Part shown: positions 1 to 5,499 of the stretch, piece by piece
How positions within the stretch are numbered: the stretch's first letter is position 1
How the letters are laid out: the number at the start of each line of letters is the position of its first letter
Assembly: GCA_003521625.1 (NCBI GenBank)
Contig: DPHV01000030.1
Span: forward strand, 6,328 to 13,793
Length of the DNA stretch: 7,466 nucleotides
DNA from: Ruminococcus sp.
Lineage (GTDB): Bacteria > Bacillota > Clostridia > Oscillospirales > Acutalibacteraceae
Direction: 5' to 3'
Program-made: the position numbers and the translations under genes
The notes under the pieces: generated by a model
Databases searched by the model: none
Seen by the model: the letters and a program-made list of their open reading frames with translations, nothing else
What the model was told of the DNA's origin: nothing

Positions 1-222
1 CGTCAAGGATGCCGTCCCCTACGGATATAGAGTAAACGTTTGTTTTTAGTCGTAGGGACACGGCGTGCCGTGTCCGTGTTGACGATCAAACGCAACCGAT
101 TATATCAACATTTATGTGACTAACAAATCTTTCCGTAGGGGACGGGTTCCCACACTTCCCATTCACAAAAATTGTATTACAATTTTTGTGTGGACACGGC
201 ACGCCGTGTCCCTACGTCAACG
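1..222. repeat. Nested inverted-repeat block with CGTAGGG cores
   Basis: This non-coding block contains two inverted pairs and a hairpin. The 14-base sequence at 12-25 is the exact reverse complement of 132-145. The segment at 51-75 is the reverse complement of 192-216. Within each of the latter copies, GGACACGGC and GCCGTGTCC form a 9-bp palindrome with a 2-base loop (56-75 and 192-211). A CGTAGGG core starts each repeat unit on one strand or the other. Such GC-rich palindromic units stand out against the AT-rich surroundings. They resemble the dispersed intergenic repeats common in Oscillospiraceae genomes, though copy number cannot be judged from one window. There is no open reading frame with a ribosome binding site here, and no transposase. 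The block may continue to the left of the window. Confidence 0.75.
164..190. repeat. 13-bp AT-rich perfect hairpin
   Basis: CACAAAAATTGTA (164-176) pairs with TACAATTTTTGTG (178-190) around a single central base. It directly abuts the second GC-rich palindrome at 192-211. It lies downstream of the minus-strand regulator gene and could help stop its transcription, because each arm contains a run of five A or T. It is more likely part of the repeat block. Confidence 0.6.
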
Positions 223-245
223 TTGCTATATTACCAACGCTAAAT

Positions 246-276
246 TATAGTTAAGCTTACAAAAGATATAACTATA
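246..276 (-). terminator. Weak candidate terminator downstream of the XRE gene
   Basis: TATAGTTA (246-253) and TAACTATA (269-276) form an 8-bp stem that is almost entirely A/T, with a 15-base loop, just past the regulator's stop codon. There is no clear T-run after it on the minus strand. It is recorded because nothing better lies between the gene and the repeat block. Confidence 0.25.
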
Positions 277-283
277 TAATCAA

Positions 284-622
284 TTATCTTATACGTGCCG
301 CAATATAATTATTTACTACGGCAGAAATGCTGTCCTTCTCCCCTTTTGTCAGTTTTCTGAATCCGTCAATCAAACTCATTTCTTCATCATTTAAACAATA
401 TTGGTGAACAGGCTCAATTTTTCGGTTAATATCAGTATTCCCTATCAGATAATCAACGGAAGTATTGAAAAAATCCGCAAATGCAATAAGCGTATCAATA
501 TCAGGCTCGACGTTGTGATTTTCATACTTATTAATCGACTGCTGACTTGTGCCTATAATATCTGCAAGCTGTTGCTGGCTCAATCCTTTTTTTGTTCTTA
601 AAAGCTTTAAGTTTTTAACCAT
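284..622 (-). CDS. XRE/Cro-CI family helix-turn-helix transcriptional regulator
   Basis: This 112-residue protein carries one HTH_3 (Cro/C1-type) DNA-binding domain at about residues 4-60. The segment GLSQQQLADIIGTSQQSINK (13-32) gives the scaffold and recognition helices, followed by the family-typical YENHNVEPDIDTLIAFADFF and the VDYLIG end of helix 5. Residues 75-112 form a short helical tail with no metalloprotease or known ligand domain, and probably serve dimerisation. The start is supported by GAGGTG at 630-635 (minus strand), 7 bases before ATG. It is divergent from the surface-protein gene at 773. The shared intergenic region carries a perfect and a near-perfect 17-base palindrome, so it is inferred to repress that gene and probably itself. 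Small regulators of this type are common both in phage or conjugative elements and as local chromosomal repressors. No mobile-element gene is visible here, so the local role is favoured. Confidence 0.9.
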   Translation of the reverse strand: MVKNLKLLRTKKGLSQQQLADIIGTSQQSINKYENHNVEPDIDTLIAFADFFNTSVDYLIGNTDINRKIEPVHQYCLNDEEMSLIDGFRKLTKGEKDSISAVVNNYIAARIR

Positions 623-647
623 AACTAATCACCTCAATATTAATATT

Positions 648-664
648 AACAACTTGAAGTAGTT
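648..664. promoter_or_regulatory. Operator site 1 (imperfect 17-base palindrome)
   Basis: AACAACT-TGA-AGTAGTT matches the perfect palindrome at 694-710 except for one arm base and one centre base. It lies 26 bases upstream of the XRE start codon, on the regulator's side of the divergent region. It probably overlaps the regulator's own promoter: TAATAT at 649-644 on the minus strand is a possible -10, but no convincing -35 was found. The two operator centres are 46 bp apart. An autoregulatory site is inferred. Confidence 0.6.
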
Positions 665-688
665 AAATAAAAAACTTATTATTAGTTA

Positions 689-717
689 TTGACAACAACT
701 TGTAGTTGTTATATAAT
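689..717 (+). promoter_or_regulatory. Consensus sigma-A promoter of the Ig-like surface-protein gene
   Basis: TTGACA (689-694) and TATAAT (712-717) are both exact consensus hexamers with a 17-base spacer, the optimum. The predicted transcription start is near 724, giving a leader of about 49 bases before the start codon at 773. Such a strong promoter is expected to need a repressor, which fits the operator lying in its spacer. Confidence 0.85.
694..710. promoter_or_regulatory. Operator site 2 (perfect 17-base palindrome in promoter spacer)
   Basis: AACAACT-TGT-AGTTGTT has perfect 7-base arms around a 3-base centre. It occupies the spacer between the -35 and -10 hexamers, sharing the last base of the -35. 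A protein bound here would exclude RNA polymerase. Its near-copy at 648-664 and the adjacent divergent XRE gene make the XRE protein the obvious candidate ligand. The symmetry is seen directly; the binding is inferred. Confidence 0.75.
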
Positions 718-726
718 ACAAATAAA

Positions 727-747
727 AGTTGACTATTTAAGTCAACT
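727..747 (+). promoter_or_regulatory. Leader hairpin at the 5' end of the surface-protein mRNA
   Basis: AGTTGACT (727-734) pairs with AGTCAACT (740-747) around a 5-base loop, a perfect 8-bp stem. It begins about 3 bases after the predicted transcription start and ends 12 bases before the ribosome binding site. A 5'-terminal stem could protect the mRNA from decay. As DNA, the dyad could instead be another protein-binding site, since its AGTTG arm partly resembles the operator arms. Confidence 0.5.
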
Positions 748-772
748 AAATACTGATAAAGGGGAATTTTAA

Positions 773-2221
773 ATGAAAAAGCGAACAAAAATTTTATCAA
801 TCCTGTTGGCTTTAATGCTGACAGCAACGCTTGTACCGACTGCATTGGTGCAGGCTTTTGCAAGTGATTATTCTATGGGAGAAGAAACTCCTTATGAACT
901 TGAAAACAATGATTATATAGAATCATTTGAAATTACAAAAGCACCTGATAAAACAGAATTTTCTTATTCCGAAGTTAAAAAAGATGATTTTTTTGATAAG
1001 TTATGCGAGGGTTTGGAATTTCGTCTTAATATGAAGGACGGCACCGGTATTAACTACTCATATAACGAAACAGGCGATTACATTGATTTTGGCGGAATAG
1101 ATGATTACGGCTACCTCAGCGTAGACGTTGACGATATCGAATATGATTCATATTACGAATGTTATATTTTATCTCCCGGAAAACACACGGTCAGATATAC
1201 GTTTGCACACTATGCAACAGCATTCGATACTTATGATTACACAGCCACACAAGAAATAAATGTAATTGTGCCCGAATTAACATCAATCGAAATCACAAAA
1301 GCCACTGATAATACTACAATTGAAAAATACTACGACGGTTATGTATGGGCAGATGACCTTATGGAAGGTCTTGAAATGCTTTTAACATTTGACGACGGCA
1401 CAACCTACAACTATTCATATGATGAAGATTTTGAAATTCCAGAGTGTTTCTACGAAAAAGGTATTGACGGCGAGCTTAAAATTCAAGGTACTAACGAAGA
1501 TGGTACGCTAAACGATTTACCTCTTGGTGAAACAGAAATCACTTATCAATTATTAAACTGTACTGCAACTCAGAAAATCACCGTACTTGAAAATGAGTAT
1601 GTTTTGAACCCAATTACTAAACTCGAATTAACAAAATTACCAGACAAAGAATTTAGCGCACCTTATGTAACAGGCGACCACTCCAAAGAAAATGAGAGCA
1701 ATTCAATTGCCTATAATATGAAAGGTGCAGAGATTACACTTTACCGCAAAAACGGAGAAAAAGAAGTTATAGCATTTTCAAAAGGAATTTACAATGGTTA
1801 CGATGATGATGGCAATGCATTTTCACCATATGTTTATTTGGTTGATACAAATGCTGACCCCATTCAATCCAGTGTTAAGGATTTAGGTAATTATAGAGCC
1901 ACGGTAAGATTTTTAGGTATAACTGATTTAACACTTGAATTTTCAGTTAAGAATACAGGCACAGGCGACAACCCCGCAACATCCGGTGAGGTTATCAACC
2001 CGACAACCCCAAGCAACCCGAGCAGTACTGTTCCGACAGGTTCACAGGGCGGAACAAGTGCGACTTCCGACACACCTGCAAACAGCAATACTTCTGCAAA
2101 CAACACCAGCAACGGTGCAGTTGCAACAGGTAATGTCGCAGTTTCTGCAATTCTGCTCTCCGTTCTTCTTTTAGCCGCAGGTGTAATGGCTGTTATCGGC
2201 AGAAAGAAACAGCTTTTCTAA
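773..2221 (+). CDS. Secreted, membrane-anchored surface protein with three Ig-like (Big_3-like) domains
   Basis: This 482-residue protein begins with a classic signal peptide (MKKRTK, then a hydrophobic stretch, likely cleaved after AFA at residue 30). Three related Ig-like modules follow at about 49-166, 170-274 and 281-394. The first two open with EITKAPDK and EITKATDN, carry a GLE...DGT..NYSY core, and end in TATQ plus a short strand, so they are a tandem duplication. The third opens with ELTKLPDK and is more divergent. This opening is typical of Big_3-like bacterial Ig domains; the family assignment is from recall. The modules are rich in Asp, Glu and Tyr. A Ser/Thr/Asn/Pro-rich linker (about 395-450) precedes a hydrophobic helix (455-475) and a basic RKK tail, giving a cell-envelope stalk. 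No canonical LPXTG is present; ATGN at 451-454 is at best degenerate. AAAGGGGA lies 8 bases before ATG. It is probably repressed by the divergent XRE protein. Adhesion or structural display is inferred; no catalytic motif was seen. Confidence 0.85.
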   Translation: MKKRTKILSILLALMLTATLVPTALVQAFASDYSMGEETPYELENNDYIESFEITKAPDKTEFSYSEVKKDDFFDKLCEGLEFRLNMKDGTGINYSYNETGDYIDFGGIDDYGYLSVDVDDIEYDSYYECYILSPGKHTVRYTFAHYATAFDTYDYTATQEINVIVPELTSIEITKATDNTTIEKYYDGYVWADDLMEGLEMLLTFDDGTTYNYSYDEDFEIPECFYEKGIDGELKIQGTNEDGTLNDLPLGETEITYQLLNCTATQKITVLENEYVLNPITKLELTKLPDKEFSAPYVTGDHSKENESNSIAYNMKGAEITLYRKNGEKEVIAFSKGIYNGYDDDGNAFSPYVYLVDTNADPIQSSVKDLGNYRATVRFLGITDLTLEFSVKNTGTGDNPATSGEVINPTTPSNPSSTVPTGSQGGTSATSDTPANSNTSANNTSNGAVATGNVAVSAILLSVLLLAAGVMAVIGRKKQLF

Positions 2222-2246
2222 AAAACTGAATTTTACTTGTAATTCA

Positions 2247-2295
2247 TACAAAACAAGCGTTCATCGTTAATTTTTCGATGAACGCTTGTTTTGTA
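2247..2295 (+). terminator. Strong intrinsic terminator after the surface-protein gene
   Basis: A perfect 20-bp stem (2247-2266 with 2276-2295) encloses a 9-base loop, starting 25 bases after the stop codon. The 3' arm ends in TTGTTTTGT, with T-rich sequence after it, so termination on the plus strand is well supported. The 5' arm is A-rich, so it could also work on the minus strand. Confidence 0.85.
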
Positions 2296-2428
2296 AATTT
2301 TCCCATTGTTTTTTATGAAATCTCGGCAAACTATAGTATGTATGCGTAATGCCTGCTCCGCAGAACACAGACTGATAAATCAGAGGTAAATTGCTTTGTA
2401 ACAGTTTCAGCTTTTTTTGCAATATGTA
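2296..2428. other. Non-coding spacer between the surface-protein and trk units
   Basis: No gene is supported here. The only short frame, 24 codons from ATG at 2315, has no ribosome binding site. A small palindrome, CTGAT-AA-ATCAG, lies at 2371-2382. No known riboswitch consensus was recognised. Confidence 0.5.
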
Positions 2429-2457
2429 TTGATTTTCAGCATAATTTGTTGTATTAT
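2429..2457 (+). promoter_or_regulatory. Promoter of the trkA-trkH operon
   Basis: TTGATT (2429-2434) and TATTAT (2452-2457) are separated by exactly 17 bases. The predicted start near 2464 gives a leader of about 60 bases ahead of the trkA start at 2525. It also places the upstream TTG at 2417 outside the transcript, which supports the shorter trkA start. Confidence 0.65.
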
Positions 2458-2468
2458 GACCTTGTATG

Positions 2469-2499
2469 TTTACGGGGAATCTGCTTTATTCCCCGTAAA
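2469..2499 (+). promoter_or_regulatory. 12-bp hairpin in the trkA leader
   Basis: TTTACGGGGAAT (2469-2480) pairs perfectly with ATTCCCCGTAAA (2488-2499) around a 7-base loop. It begins about 5 bases after the predicted transcription start and ends 15 bases before the ribosome binding site (AGAGGT, 2515-2520). There is no T-run after it, so it is not an intrinsic terminator. A 5'-stabilising stem is the simplest reading; a protein-binding dyad is also possible. Confidence 0.6.
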
Positions 2500-2524
2500 T
2501 CTTTGTGAAAATAAAGAGGTAGTT

Positions 2525-3883
2525 ATGAAGATTGTAATTGTAGGATGCGGCAAAGTAGGCACATCCATTGCAACGGAGCTTAACTCCGAAGGACACGAAA
2601 TTGTTGTTGTCGACATAAACCACGAAGCAGTTACACGTCTGTCCGAATCCCTTGACATTATGGGAATTGAGGGCAACGGCGCAACATACGAAATACTTGT
2701 CGAGGCAGGCGCACAGTCGGCCGACCTTGTGATTGCCGCTGCGGCAAGAGATGAAATCAACCTCTACACCTGTCTTATGGCTAAAGCGGCAGGCGTAAAG
2801 CACACAATTGCAAGGGTAAGAAATCCCGAATACACAAGCGATTTGTACAGAGTAAAGGATCAGCTCGGTCTTTCAATGGCTATCAATCCCGAGCTGACCG
2901 CCGCAACCGAAATCAGCCGTCTTTTGCGGTTTTCGGGTGCGCTTGAAATCGACTCGTTTGCTAAAGGAATTGTCGATTTGATAAAGGTTCAGATTCCGCA
3001 GGGCTCGCTGATTAGCAATAAGAAAATCAGCAACATTGACATTCTAAAAGGCAAGGTCAGAATCTGCTCGGTTGAGCGTGACGGCGAGGTTTATATTCCT
3101 AACGGCGACTTTGTTATCAAGAGCGGAGATAAAATCTCGATTGTTTCAAAGTCTGAAATTGCCGCAAAGTTTTTCAAGAAAATCAACGTTGCAATCGGCA
3201 GAAGCCGTGACGTAATTCTGCTCGGAGGCGGCAAGGTTTCGCATTACCTTGCTATGATGCTTTTAAAATCGGGTGCAAGAGTAAAAATCATTGAAAAGAA
3301 CTCCGAAAGATGCAACGAGCTTGCAGAACTGCTCCCCGGTGCCGTAATAATTCACGGCGACTGTATGGATCAGGATTTGCTTTTGAGCGAGGGCATTGAA
3401 CACGCAGACGGAATTGCGGCTTTGATGGACTATGACGAGGAGAATATTTTAATATCTCTCTATCTCAAGGACGTTTCAAAAGCAAAGATTATTACAAAGG
3501 TCAACAACACCTCGTTTGACTCAATTCTGTCAAACCTTAATTTTGACTGCATTATTCATCCCAAGAGCCTTACAGGCGAATACATTGTCCGTTACATCAG
3601 GGCAATGCAGAACTCGCTCGGCAGTAACGTTGAAACGCTCTACAGGCTGAACGACGAACGCACCGAAGCGCTTGAATTCAGGGTAAAGAAGAATTCAAAG
3701 GTATGCGGTATTCCTCTGCAAAATCTGAATCTTCTTGACAATCTTCAGATTCTCTGCATCAACCGCCATGGAAAAATCATTCTTCCGCAGGGCAGTGACT
3801 CAATTCAGCCCGACGATACGGTTATTGTAATTACGAAGCACAAGGGATTAAGCGACCTTGACGATATATTCAGCAAGCATTGA
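2525..3883 (+). CDS. trkA: Trk/Ktr potassium uptake regulatory subunit TrkA (double RCK)
   Basis: This 452-residue cytoplasmic protein gates the partner potassium channel TrkH in response to bound NAD(H) or other nucleotides. It has the full-length double TrkA architecture: RCK_N 1 (about 1-120), RCK_C 1 (about 138-218), RCK_N 2 (about 228-345) and RCK_C 2 (about 368-450). The first Rossmann fold shows GCGKVG (7-12) and an acidic residue at the end of strand 2 (D30), which normally contacts the ribose. The second shows GGGKVS (234-239), where Ser replaces the last Gly, and E257. The start is ATG at 2525, with AGAGGT ending 4 bases upstream and the MKIVIVGCGKVG start typical of the family. A 36-codon upstream extension from TTG overlaps the promoter and is rejected. 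trkH follows after 15 bases, so the two form an operon. Confidence 0.95.
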   Translation: MKIVIVGCGKVGTSIATELNSEGHEIVVVDINHEAVTRLSESLDIMGIEGNGATYEILVEAGAQSADLVIAAAARDEINLYTCLMAKAAGVKHTIARVRNPEYTSDLYRVKDQLGLSMAINPELTAATEISRLLRFSGALEIDSFAKGIVDLIKVQIPQGSLISNKKISNIDILKGKVRICSVERDGEVYIPNGDFVIKSGDKISIVSKSEIAAKFFKKINVAIGRSRDVILLGGGKVSHYLAMMLLKSGARVKIIEKNSERCNELAELLPGAVIIHGDCMDQDLLLSEGIEHADGIAALMDYDEENILISLYLKDVSKAKIITKVNNTSFDSILSNLNFDCIIHPKSLTGEYIVRYIRAMQNSLGSNVETLYRLNDERTEALEFRVKKNSKVCGIPLQNLNLLDNLQILCINRHGKIILPQGSDSIQPDDTVIVITKHKGLSDLDDIFSKH

Positions 3884-3898
3884 GGGTAGTTTTAACGT

Positions 3899-5347
3899 AT
3901 GAATAAACGTATTATTGTCTATATACTCGGCTGGGTTCTCATTATTGAGGGTGCGGCTATGCAGATTGCAACAGTGACCTCGTTTATTTACGGTGAACAC
4001 GAGGGATTATACTTTCTCTGTACGGGTGCGGCAAGCGCAATTCTTGGCTTGCTTGCAATTAAAATTAAAAAGCCTAAAAATATGGTGCTCTATCAGAAGG
4101 CAGGATTTGCGGCAACGGCGCTGAGTTGGATTATGATGTCGCTTGTCGGCTGTCTGCCTTTCTGGCTGAGCGGTGAAATTCCGAGCTTTATTGACGCATT
4201 TTTCGAAACTGTTTCGGGTTTTACCACAACAGGCTCGTCAGTTCTTCCGAATGTTGAAGCTTTAAGTCACGGTATGCTTATCTGGCGAAGCTTTCTAAAC
4301 TGGCTGGGCGGAATGGGCGTTATTGTGTTCCTGCTTGCGATTATCCCGAAATTGGGCGGTCAGCAGAACATTTACCTTATGAAGGCAGAAAGCCCCGGCC
4401 CGATAATCGGTAAGGCTGTTCCTCATATGCGACACTACGCCGCTTTGCTTTACAGCATATACATCGGACTTACTGCGCTTGAAATCATACTTCTGCTTTG
4501 CGGCGGAATGGGATTTTTTGATGCACTCAACACGAGCTTTGCAACGGCAGGCACAGGCGGATTCGGCATACACGCAAACAACATAGCCGCCTATGACACC
4601 TATTATCTGCAAACGGTTATTGCAATATTTATGCTGTTGTTCAGCCTTAACTTCTCGTTCTACATTCTCCTGCTTGCAAGGAAATTCAAACAGGCGTTCA
4701 GAATGGAAGAGCTGTGGGTTTATCTGGGAATCATCGTTGTTTCAATCACAATAATCACAATAAACATCAGCTCCCTCTACCCCACGCTTTATGAATCATT
4801 CCACCAGAGCTTTTTCTATGTGTCATCAATTATCACGACAACGGGCTTCGGAATCGGTGACGTAAACCACTGGCCTGCGCTTTCAAAGGCTGTAATCGTA
4901 GTTATAACCTTTATCGGCGCAATGGCAGGAAGTACGGGCGGCGGATTTAAGATTTCACGACTGCTGATTCTCTGCAAAGAGGTCAAAAAGGAGTTTGCTC
5001 TGCTTATCCATCCGAGGAACGTCAAGACTGTTAAAATGGACGGAAAGACCGTTGACCACAGCGTAATGCGAAGCACTTCGGTATTTTTTGTGGTGTATAT
5101 GGGAATATTCGTTTTCAGTTTTCTGCTGATTTCAATTGAGAATAAGGACTTTCTGACGAGCTTTACCAGCGTTGCGGCAAACCTTAATAACACAGGTCCG
5201 GGACTAGGCGAAGTCGGCCCCGTCGGCAGCTACGCAAGCTTCAGCATACTGTCAAAGAGCGTGCTCATTTTTGATATGCTTGCAGGCAGACTTGAGCTTT
5301 TCCCGCTGCTTTTGTTATTCTCACCGTCGGCGTGGAAAAAATCCTGA
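3899..5347 (+). CDS. trkH: Trk/Ktr potassium transporter membrane subunit TrkH
   Basis: This 482-residue integral membrane protein forms the ion-conducting subunit of the potassium uptake system, gated by TrkA. It has the family's four pseudo-repeated membrane-pore-membrane units. The four pore loops each keep the filter glycine: TTTGSS (G112), ATAGTGGFG (G218), TTTGFG (G316) and NNTGPG (G433). The intramembrane gating segment AGSTGGGFK lies at 343-351. The C-terminus, DMLAGRLELFPLLLLFSP, is characteristic of TrkH/KtrB, and the length is normal. It follows trkA by 15 bases. GAGGG, overlapping the trkA stop codon, lies 12 bases before ATG; this longish spacing suggests partial translational coupling. 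A terminator follows at 5364. The family is certain; which coupling ion, if any, it uses cannot be read here. Confidence 0.95.
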   Translation: MNKRIIVYILGWVLIIEGAAMQIATVTSFIYGEHEGLYFLCTGAASAILGLLAIKIKKPKNMVLYQKAGFAATALSWIMMSLVGCLPFWLSGEIPSFIDAFFETVSGFTTTGSSVLPNVEALSHGMLIWRSFLNWLGGMGVIVFLLAIIPKLGGQQNIYLMKAESPGPIIGKAVPHMRHYAALLYSIYIGLTALEIILLLCGGMGFFDALNTSFATAGTGGFGIHANNIAAYDTYYLQTVIAIFMLLFSLNFSFYILLLARKFKQAFRMEELWVYLGIIVVSITIITINISSLYPTLYESFHQSFFYVSSIITTTGFGIGDVNHWPALSKAVIVVITFIGAMAGSTGGGFKISRLLILCKEVKKEFALLIHPRNVKTVKMDGKTVDHSVMRSTSVFFVVYMGIFVFSFLLISIENKDFLTSFTSVAANLNNTGPGLGEVGPVGSYASFSILSKSVLIFDMLAGRLELFPLLLLFSPSAWKKS

Positions 5348-5363
5348 TAAATGTGAAGTATAA

Positions 5364-5399
5364 AACCGCCCTGTTCACAATACAGAGCGGTTATTTTTT
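5364..5399 (+). terminator. Intrinsic terminator of the trk operon
   Basis: AACCGC and CTGT (5364-5374, one unpaired base between) pair with ACAG and GCGGTT (5382-5392), giving 10 bp with one C-A mismatch and a 7-base loop. ATTTTTT follows directly. It lies 16 bases after the trkH stop codon. Confidence 0.85.
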
Positions 5400-5414
5400 G
5401 GACTTTCGCAAAAC

Positions 5415-5426
5415 AACGGAACCGTT
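5415..5426. promoter_or_regulatory. Short dyad upstream of the dockerin-gene promoter
   Basis: AACGG-AA-CCGTT is a perfect 5-base-arm palindrome 13 bases upstream of the -35. It could be an activator or repressor site. It is short enough to occur by chance. Confidence 0.2.
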
Positions 5427-5439
5427 ATGCCAATATTTA

Positions 5440-5468
5440 TTGACAAAATATAACAAATACTATAAAAT
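5440..5468 (+). promoter_or_regulatory. Promoter of the dockerin-LRR gene
   Basis: The consensus -35 TTGACA (5440-5445) is followed after 17 bases by TAAAAT (5463-5468), five of six matches to the -10. An overlapping TATAAA at 5461 would leave only 15 bases. The AT-rich sequence around it is typical of a strong Firmicute promoter. Ribosome binding site GAAAGGGG (5482-5489) lies 10 bases before the start. Confidence 0.7.
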
Positions 5469-5499
5469 ATTATAAAAAGCTGAAAGGGGTATAGCTTTT

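Noticed and set aside
1..222. CRISPR array
   Set aside because: The repeats are inverted, not direct, irregularly spaced and few, and no cas gene is present.
401..601. Plus-strand frame opposite the XRE gene
   Set aside because: It is the shadow of a clear helix-turn-helix gene and has no independent ribosome binding site or domain.
1891..2174. Overlapping frames on both strands in the surface-protein linker
   Set aside because: They arise from the low-complexity Ser/Thr/Pro/Asn-rich linker, which lacks stops in other frames.
2315..2389. 24-codon open frame starting ATG AAA TCT
   Set aside because: There is no ribosome binding site or promoter and the frame is short, so chance is the better explanation.
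2296..2428. c-di-AMP (ydaO-type) riboswitch upstream of trkA
   Set aside because: The characteristic conserved segments are not present, and the predicted transcript starts after this region.
2417..2524. N-terminal extension of TrkA by 36 codons from a TTG start
   Set aside because: It overlaps the predicted -35/-10 promoter and the leader hairpin, has no ribosome binding site, and TrkA proteins start with the MKIVIVGCGKVG strand. ATG at 2525 has a good AGAGGT site.
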